Below, in pieces: positions 15,299-19,982 of a stretch of DNA of 19,982 nucleotides. The position numbers and the translations under genes were made by a program. Within the stretch, counting starts at the first letter, position 1, and each line of letters begins with the position of its first letter. The DNA is from Hungatella sp. UBA3402 (GTDB lineage: Bacteria; Bacillota; Clostridia; Lachnospirales; Lachnospiraceae), in the NCBI GenBank assembly GCA_002358555.1, contig DEPC01000203.1, positions 1 through 19,982 on the forward strand. Reading direction: 5' to 3'. Below the pieces are notes generated by a model that ran no database searches, was not told the DNA's origin, and saw nothing but the letters and a program-made list of their open reading frames with translations.

Positions 15299-15630
15299 CA
15301 GTAGAAGAACTGATAAAAAAAGAGATATTTCAAGTAATAGAAGAAGGAGAAGACTTATCCAGAAAGGTTACAAAAGTCTTTTGCTGCGACTTACTAAGTG
15401 TTGCTATGGGAAGAGCACCGTCTGACAGTGCATGGGTGACGGTCATGGGCAATGTAAATACCATTGCAGTGGCAACATTGGCGGATGTCTCCTGTGTGAT
15501 TTTGGCAGAAGGTACACAGCCGGATGAGATGTGTCGAAGTCGGGCGAAACAACAGGGAGTGACTCTGTTTGCCACAGAGGAACCTGTGTTTGAGGCCGGT
15601 TTAAAGGTTCATAGGCTGGTTTATGGCTGA
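15295..15630 (+). CDS. DRTGG domain protein (second copy)
   Basis: 111 aa, single DRTGG-like domain, similar in length and pattern to the first gene of the operon but clearly diverged. Key stretch: FCCDLLSVAMGRAPSDSAWV, then NTIAVATLADVSCVILAEG and PDEMCRSRAKQQGVTLF. Its start overlaps the HydS stop (ATGA) and its stop overlaps the PHP start by 8 bases, so the three proteins are probably made in equal amounts. Two DRTGG copies flanking HydS suggest a heterodimeric ligand-binding or adaptor unit. This is inference from context. Confidence 0.82.
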   Translation: MTVEELIKKEIFQVIEEGEDLSRKVTKVFCCDLLSVAMGRAPSDSAWVTVMGNVNTIAVATLADVSCVILAEGTQPDEMCRSRAKQQGVTLFATEEPVFEAGLKVHRLVYG

Positions 15631-16351
15631 GTTATATTATGACCTTCATATTCATTCTTGTCTCTCCCCATGCGGAGACGATGATATGACACCAGCAAAT
15701 ATCGTTGGTATGTCAGTAATTAAAGGATTAGATGTGATAGCAGTGACAGACCATAATTCCTGTAAAAATTGTCCTGCTGTTTTAACAGCAGCAGAGGAAT
15801 ATGGGATACTTGCAATTCCAGGAATGGAAATTAATACATCAGAAGAAGTCCATGCGGTATGTCTGTTTGAGGAATTAAAGGCTGCTATGGAATTTGATGA
15901 CTATGTCTATCAACATCTCATTCCATTTCCCAATAAAGAAGAAATTTTTGGGAGACAGCTTATCTATAATAAAGAAGATGAAATTTGTGGAACGATTCCC
16001 AATCTCTTAATCAATGCAACTGATATTTCCTTTGAAGGTTTGTGGGAATTGGTGAGGGAATTTGGTGGTATCATGTTTCCTGCCCATGTAGATAAGACAG
16101 CAAACAGTCTGATTGCCAATCTGGGATTTATTCCACCAGACAGCAAGTTTACCACAGCAGAAGTAAAAGATTTATCAGAGCTACATAGGCTTAAAAAGGA
16201 GAATTCTTATCTGGAACAATGCCGAATTATCAGCAATTCTGATGCCCATTATCTGGAACATATTCAAGAACCAAAATTGACATTAGAAGTGAGAGAAAAA
16301 ACTGTGAGGGGGGTTTTAGAGGCTTTGAGAGATGGGAAGATACTCATTTAA
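15623..16351 (+). CDS. PHP-domain metal-dependent phosphoesterase
   Basis: 242 aa, cytosolic. All PHP metal-binding motifs are present: DLHIHSCLSPCG (7-18; H9, H11), VTDHNS (41-46; D43, H44), GMEINT (67-72; E69), PAHVDK (153-158; H155) and SNSDAH (204-209; D207, H209). Such proteins hydrolyse phosphate esters or nucleotides such as pAp, or remove phosphate from proteins. It is the last gene of the HydS operon, overlapping the second DRTGG gene by 8 bases. Its presence with an anti-sigma-type kinase suggests a kinase/phosphatase pair, but the substrate is unknown. Confidence 0.9.
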   Translation: MAELYYDLHIHSCLSPCGDDDMTPANIVGMSVIKGLDVIAVTDHNSCKNCPAVLTAAEEYGILAIPGMEINTSEEVHAVCLFEELKAAMEFDDYVYQHLIPFPNKEEIFGRQLIYNKEDEICGTIPNLLINATDISFEGLWELVREFGGIMFPAHVDKTANSLIANLGFIPPDSKFTTAEVKDLSELHRLKKENSYLEQCRIISNSDAHYLEHIQEPKLTLEVREKTVRGVLEALRDGKILI

Positions 16352-16386
16352 GACTAGGGATATCTAATCTTGCTAAAATCTGTTTG

Positions 16387-16482
16387 TGTTAGTTAAGATT
16401 TGCAAGCAGAAGTAACACAGCAAATCTTGATTGACAACTAGGTTTCCTAGAAGCTGCCTTTTTCCGAGTGTTATTTCTGCTT
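16387..16482 (+). ncRNA. Two mutually exclusive hairpins in the 3' region of the HydS operon
   Basis: Form 1: 16387-16403 pairs with 16420-16436 (17 bp, three G-U). Form 2: 16404-16418, which is the loop of form 1, pairs with 16468-16482 (15 bp, one G-U). Both favour plus-strand RNA and they can hardly form together. A small CTAGG/CCTAG hairpin lies between (16438-16450). There is no terminator-type U-tract. It may be a regulatory RNA, a 3' stabiliser or a dispersed repeat. Confidence 0.4.
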
Positions 16483-16484
16483 AA

Positions 16485-16561
16485 CTAGAGCGTGTTTGAA
16501 AATTGCTTTCCGTCAGATGTGGCGTGCAGATGGCAGAAATGAATTTTCAAACACGCTCTAG
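16485..16561. mobile_element. Small inverted-repeat element (MITE-like)
   Basis: A perfect 20-bp inverted repeat (16485-16504 and 16542-16561, CTAGAGCGTGTTTGAAAATT and its complement) encloses 37 bases that can pair partly further. CTAG stands at both ends, which fits the 4-base YTAR target duplication of IS5-group elements. No coding capacity. The flanks joined without the element resemble a site at 17819-17833. Confidence 0.55.
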
Positions 16562-16647
16562 CACAACGAATTACCACTATATATTGTAGAATTACTATCG
16601 TTTGCAATCGCTTCTTTCTAATACAGATTCTTGCAGGGAGGGAGGTT
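16562..16647. other. Intergenic stretch between the MITE-like element and the 302-aa gene
   Basis: No gene and no clear terminator. A GGGAGGGAGG run at 16637-16646 lies just beyond the stop of the minus-strand gene. Confidence 0.4.
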
Positions 16648-17556
16648 CTATTTTTTTATATCAATGGAAGGTGATGCTCCTTCGATAAGTCGAGCCTGGT
16701 TCATGGCATAGGCGGCTTTCGCCTTTGCCTGGCGAACTTTGCGTGCTTCGGGAGTAACCTCTGCTTGGGCACGAGTCATTTTGCGCTTGACAGTTTCTGT
16801 GTTTACCTCTTTGGCCTCTATCTCAAGGAGAGCTTTTTTAATAGATTCTGCCTGTGATGGCATTTCTTGTGTTACAGAATCAGAGAATTTGCCAGCTTCG
16901 GTTTCCTGAGTATTATCGATAGATTCTTCTTTGGAATCCTCTTTTTTGGATTCTTCATCTAGACCTAACTCAGCCTTTTTGGCTTCCTCCATATCTTTCT
17001 CTGCCTTCAAGCGTTCTGCCTCTGTAGGAAGCTTTTTATATTCTCCACTTTTTACGAAATTTTGCATAGCCTCTTCACGGACAGAAGATTTAAAAAGTTC
17101 CTGCTTAATGAGTTCTAGTTTTTTACCTCCAGGAATATTAGGGTTGTTCTTAACATCATTTACGCGGTCAAGAGCAGCCGCCGCATGGGCCGCTTTTACT
17201 CGTTCTACTTCTTCCTTTGTTTTACAGTTTTTAAGTTCTCGTTCATAGGCCTCTCGCTCCATCTCAATCGCTTTCGCCTTCTGATAGGTTTGAGGGTCAT
17301 TTTCCTTTAAATATTCCATTTCTGCAGCAGTCAACCTTTTTCCAGAAGTCATCTTCAATTCAATCTGAGCTGACATTTGTTTAGAACCATCTTTCTGAGA
17401 TTCTCTGATATCTTCCAACTGTCTTTGAACACTATCCTTAATGGTGGTAGAACCATCTGCAGAGTAGTCTTTACTTGACTGCTTTTTCTGCCACTTCATT
17501 TTCATTTCCATATTTTTGGTATAAGTGTTTAAAGAAGTGACCATCATAATACTCAT
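16648..17556 (-). CDS. Hypothetical charged coiled-coil protein
   Basis: 302 aa, not recognised. No signal peptide or membrane span. After a short Met-rich start it is Lys/Glu-rich and mostly helical: probable helical segments at about 70-135, 140-200 and 232-290. The central part holds LTAAEMEYLKENDPQTYQKAK-like text (76-96); an acidic, Ser/Thr-rich linker (about 198-235, ESKKEDSKEES and ETEAGKFSDS) looks disordered. The start ATG has AGGGGGCG 6 bases upstream. It stands alone between two gaps of nearly 300 bases. It may be a structural or cytoskeleton-associated protein, but nothing shows this directly. Confidence 0.75.
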   Translation of the reverse strand: MSIMMVTSLNTYTKNMEMKMKWQKKQSSKDYSADGSTTIKDSVQRQLEDIRESQKDGSKQMSAQIELKMTSGKRLTAAEMEYLKENDPQTYQKAKAIEMEREAYERELKNCKTKEEVERVKAAHAAAALDRVNDVKNNPNIPGGKKLELIKQELFKSSVREEAMQNFVKSGEYKKLPTEAERLKAEKDMEEAKKAELGLDEESKKEDSKEESIDNTQETEAGKFSDSVTQEMPSQAESIKKALLEIEAKEVNTETVKRKMTRAQAEVTPEARKVRQAKAKAAYAMNQARLIEGASPSIDIKK

Positions 17557-17841
17557 ACTATCGCCCCCTTTTTGATTATTGGTAATATAATTGTTTCTGA
17601 TTTTATGTTTCGCTCTGAATTTTGAAAATTCTTTGAGGTATTCAAACTTCGCTTTATTAAATTTCTAATTTTATATATCGCCAGATTATGGAAAATATTA
17701 ATCAGGAGCCAGAGATTTGTGGCAGACTTTGAGAAAATATTGGCACAATTCTATTAACAATATACATAATAGGAAGTGGAGACTTCTTACTAAAAAAGCA
17801 GGCAAACTCTGATTCGCAGCTAACTAGCACAACAAACTAAA
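17557..17841. other. Intergenic region between the 302-aa gene and the TauE-like gene
   Basis: No gene. It contains a 15-base palindrome GAATTTTGAAAATTC (17617-17631), placed where the promoter of the 302-aa gene is expected, a 7-bp hairpin AGGAAGT/ACTTCTT (17771-17788) that may weakly end the minus-strand TauE transcript, and GCTAACTAGCACAAC (17819-17833), which resembles the empty target of the MITE-like element. Confidence 0.45.
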
Positions 17842-18612
17842 TCATGACAGGTAGTTGACAGCAAGGATTGCTGCTCCTAAAATTGTAAGCACAACTCCCA
17901 CTGCTCGGTTTAAGGTGATAGCACTGGCTTTGTTGGCAAATTTGGCAGCTATTCTAGCCCACAGCAGGGTAAATAGAACACAGAAAATTAGACATAACAT
18001 ATCTGGCATACCTCCTATAGCAAAATGGCTGACAGCTCCAGTAAAGGCCGTAAAAGCCATGATAAACACACTGGTTCCTACAGCAGTTTTTAGCTCATAT
18101 CCTAAAACTCCAGTGAGAAGAAGGAGCATCATCATACCTCCTCCAGCTCCTACAAAACCACAGATAAATCCCACCATAATCCCACTGATTACAGATTGGA
18201 TAATTCTTTTTTGTTGACTGACTCCACTCATGGTTTCTTTGGTAGTCATAACAGGTCTAACAATAAATTTGATACCTAAAAAGAAGGTCATAATTACAGA
18301 AAAATTTCCCATTGTAGTATTGGGTACAAGACTTGCAGTCCAGCTTCCTACCAAAGTAAAGGTCAAAACAGCAGCCATCATCACCAAGCCATTTCGGATA
18401 TCTAAGTTGCCACTTTTTCCATAGGTGTAGGCACTGACTGCGCTGGCTAGAACATCGCTTGCCAGTGCAATTCCTACTGCTTCATATGCTGGAAGACCTA
18501 AAAAGGTAATGAGCATGGGGCTGATAACTGCTGCTGCACTCATACCTGCAAATCCAGTTCCTAGACCAGCACCGATTCCTGAAAGAAAACAGATAAAAAT
18601 TTTGTAAATCAT
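17842..18612 (-). CDS. TauE/SafE family permease
   Basis: 256-aa membrane protein with about eight spans. The two internal repeats of the family are visible: GAGLGTGFAGMSAAAVISP near the N-terminus (about 15-33) and GFICGFVGAGGGMMMLLLL in the middle (about 148-166). Members move organosulfonates, sulfite, or related anions out of or into the cell; substrate unknown here. Its start overlaps the stop of the MarR-type regulator by 4 bases (18609-18612), so both come from one transcript and the regulator probably controls this permease. A promoter for the pair is seen at 19097-19125. Confidence 0.88.
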   Translation of the reverse strand: MIYKIFICFLSGIGAGLGTGFAGMSAAAVISPMLITFLGLPAYEAVGIALASDVLASAVSAYTYGKSGNLDIRNGLVMMAAVLTFTLVGSWTASLVPNTTMGNFSVIMTFFLGIKFIVRPVMTTKETMSGVSQQKRIIQSVISGIMVGFICGFVGAGGGMMMLLLLTGVLGYELKTAVGTSVFIMAFTAFTGAVSHFAIGGMPDMLCLIFCVLFTLLWARIAAKFANKASAITLNRAVGVVLTILGAAILAVNYLS

Positions 18613-19052
18613 AAATTATTTACCTCCAAATAATATTTGATATTGTCATGGATGCGGGAAAAACATTTCTGCATCAGTTCTATTTCTTCTATAGTTAGTC
18701 CATCAGTTATGATGCGAAAAAAATGTTCTTGAGCCTTATGGCCATCATCAATAAGAGAAGAAGCTAACTTGCATACAGAAAGATGGACTGTTTTCTTGTT
18801 GTCAGAATGATAGTGTTTTTCCAAGAAACCAGCCTGCTCTAAGGCTTTTATGGAGGTGGATACATGGGATTTCGCAAGATGACGAATTTCAATAATATCA
18901 GCGGCTGTATCATAGTCAGGGTTATTAACTAAAAATAACAAAATATCCAGTTCTGTCCTTGTAAGATGGTGCTTTTTACATACTGGCTCCATACAGGCAG
19001 AGTATAATGCTTTCATAGGAAAATACTGTTCCCAAGGATTTAAAGGTAACAT
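18609..19052 (-). CDS. MarR family transcriptional regulator
   Basis: 147 aa. Winged helix-turn-helix core at about 25-95: LTRTELDILLFLVNNPDYDTAADIIEI, recognition helix KSHVSTSIKALEQAGFLEKHYH and wing DNKKTVHLSV; the C-terminal helices form the dimer. It has several Cys (C20, C25, C93, C129), so redox sensing is possible but not shown. The ATG has GGAG 8 bases upstream. It probably represses its own operon with the TauE-like permease through a palindrome just downstream of its -10 box. Confidence 0.88.
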   Translation of the reverse strand: MLPLNPWEQYFPMKALYSACMEPVCKKHHLTRTELDILLFLVNNPDYDTAADIIEIRHLAKSHVSTSIKALEQAGFLEKHYHSDNKKTVHLSVCKLASSLIDDGHKAQEHFFRIITDGLTIEEIELMQKCFSRIHDNIKYYLEVNNL

Positions 19053-19079
19053 AAATAGACTCCAGTTTTTTGAAATTTA

Positions 19080-19125
19080 GTTCTTTTTAGAACAATATTT
19101 TAGCATGATAGGTAAGATTAGTCAA
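19080..19125 (-). promoter_or_regulatory. Promoter and operator of the MarR-permease operon
   Basis: TTGACT (19120-19125), 17 bases, TAAAAT (19097-19102). A palindrome GTTCT-4-AGAAC (19080-19093) begins 4 bases after the -10 box and covers the transcription start, the usual place for MarR autorepression. Confidence 0.75.
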
Positions 19126-19202
19126 TGAAATTTTGTATCATAAGTAAAGAACCTTCGCAATTCGTTATAAAAACTTAAATAGAAAAAAGAGTGCGGTTAG
19201 TG

Positions 19203-19208
19203 TATAAT
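19203..19208 (+). promoter_or_regulatory. Possible -10 box for the lipoprotein gene
   Basis: Perfect TATAAT, about 150 bases before the lipoprotein start, without a good -35 box at 16-18 bases. It may depend on an activator. Confidence 0.3.
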
Positions 19209-19220
19209 CTATAGAAAACA

Positions 19221-19275
19221 TTATAAAACTTTCCTTTTGATACAGCTTTTTGGGAGGATAGACGTAGTTTTATAA
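19221..19275. repeat. Inverted repeat in the lipoprotein leader
   Basis: TTATAAAACT (19221-19230) and AGTTTTATAA (19266-19275) are perfect inverted copies 35 bases apart. They could form a leader stem or paired operators; an A run follows on the plus strand, not a U-tract, so it is not a plus-strand terminator. Confidence 0.45.
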
Positions 19276-19282
19276 AAAAATA

Positions 19283-19298
19283 TTGCATAGCTATGCAA
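19283..19298. promoter_or_regulatory. 16-base perfect palindrome, candidate regulator site
   Basis: TTGCATAGCTATGCAA is a perfect palindrome 62 bases before the lipoprotein start. Size and symmetry fit a MarR-type dimer site. The nearby MarR gene is one candidate binder, though its own promoter carries a different palindrome. Confidence 0.45.
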
Positions 19299-19359
19299 CT
19301 AAAATCGGCACAGAAATGTCAATGTTTAAGTGAAATGACAGATGTATGGAGGAACAACT

Positions 19360-19982
19360 ATGAAAAAACAATGGATAATTTTAGTGGCAGTGATGACTGC
19401 CTTTGGCATTACGGCCTGTGGCAATGGTGATGGAATTGTAATCAATGGTACAAGTGCTGGAGAAGAAGGAAACAGCCAGTCAGAGGAGGGAGAACTGGAA
19501 GGACAAGAGACAACTTCTGGAGGTAGAATAGAAATTTTTACAGATGACACTACACCTGCAGAGGAATCTGCAGCAGAGTCTACAGAGCAATGGATACAGG
19601 AAACCCAACCTCAAACAGAGGCCTCAACAACGATTTCCTATACACCTCAGACAGTAGGAACAACTCAGGCAGTGATTCAACCAGAGACTACAGCAGCAAA
19701 GGTATATAAAGTTACAGATGTGAAAAAGACCATGTATGCTACAGGTTCTGTTCGCGTCCGTGCCAGCTATACTACTAGTTCAGATATATTGGCTGCTTTG
19801 TCCAAAGGAGAGAAAGTGGAAGTAACTGGTCAGTCTGAGAATGGGTGGATGCGTGTGAATTATAAGGGAAATGTAGGATATGTGTCCAAGGATTATTTGA
19901 CAGAGACTGCTCCTAAGCCCACTGAGACCAAGGCAGTTGCCTCGAATCAAGGAACTAGCCAATCTGGAACCACCACAAAACC
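19360..19982 (+). CDS. Lipoprotein with SH3b domain (partial, runs off the window)
   Basis: The frame is open for 207 codons to the window end. N-terminal lipoprotein signal MKKQWIILVAVMTAFGITAC with the lipobox ITAC, so C20 would be lipidated and anchored outside the membrane. Next a Thr/Ser/Glu-rich, probably flexible spacer (about 25-112), then a bacterial SH3 domain (about 118-180) with the typical RVRASYTTSSDILAALSKGE and GWMRVNYKGNVGYVSKDYL pattern, which usually binds cell-wall peptides. After it a Pro/Thr-rich linker begins, so another domain, perhaps an enzyme acting on the wall, may lie beyond the edge. The ATG has GGAGG 7 bases upstream. Confidence 0.85.
   Translation, partial: MKKQWIILVAVMTAFGITACGNGDGIVINGTSAGEEGNSQSEEGELEGQETTSGGRIEIFTDDTTPAEESAAESTEQWIQETQPQTEASTTISYTPQTVGTTQAVIQPETTAAKVYKVTDVKKTMYATGSVRVRASYTTSSDILAALSKGEKVEVTGQSENGWMRVNYKGNVGYVSKDYLTETAPKPTETKAVASNQGTSQSGTTTK

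Overview
The window looks like chromosomal DNA of an anaerobic, low-GC Clostridia bacterium, most likely a Lachnospiraceae gut commensal. I infer this from the AT-rich intergenic DNA, strong GGAGG ribosome binding sites, sigma-A type promoters, a trimeric bifurcating-type [FeFe] hydrogenase and the general gene style. No database was searched. No rRNA, tRNA, CRISPR array or complete insertion sequence was seen.

Left part (1-7130). A carbamate kinase (arcC, minus strand) has a clear promoter. It is divergent from a small operon of a CPBP-family membrane protease and a family 2 glycosyltransferase. A YitT-type membrane protein with its own terminator follows. Next come a response regulator with HD-GYP, PAS-like and GGDEF regions (c-di-GMP turnover), a stand-alone Hpt phosphotransfer protein, and a YlxM-like helix-turn-helix protein that is not followed by ffh. 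A terminator and a structured, possibly noncoding segment (7130-7530) close this part.

Centre (7534-16351). This is a hydrogen-metabolism locus made of two divergent operons. The minus operon is hydC (NuoE-like) - HATPase protein - thioredoxin-like [2Fe-2S] protein - hydB (NuoF-like) - hydA (catalytic), which together look like an NADH/ferredoxin bifurcating hydrogenase. The plus operon is DRTGG protein - RsbW/SpoIIAB-like ATPase - HydS-like putative sensory [FeFe] hydrogenase - second DRTGG protein - PHP-domain phosphoesterase. Its coding sequences partly overlap by 1 to 8 bases, so translation is probably coupled. I infer that the plus operon senses H2 or redox state and passes this to expression or activity of HydABC. 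The divergent region between the operons holds a candidate minus-strand promoter with palindromes. It also holds a 100-nt leader fold whose G-U pattern indicates that the RNA of the hydrogenase operon is the folded strand.

Right part (16352-19982). After the PHP gene lie two mutually exclusive hairpins and a small perfect inverted-repeat element that looks like a MITE in a CTAG target. Then come an unrecognised charged coiled-coil protein, a MarR regulator with a TauE/SafE-type permease (minus strand), and, running off the window end, a lipoprotein with an SH3b domain. The gap between the MarR and lipoprotein genes contains a strong promoter and three palindromes suited to regulator binding.
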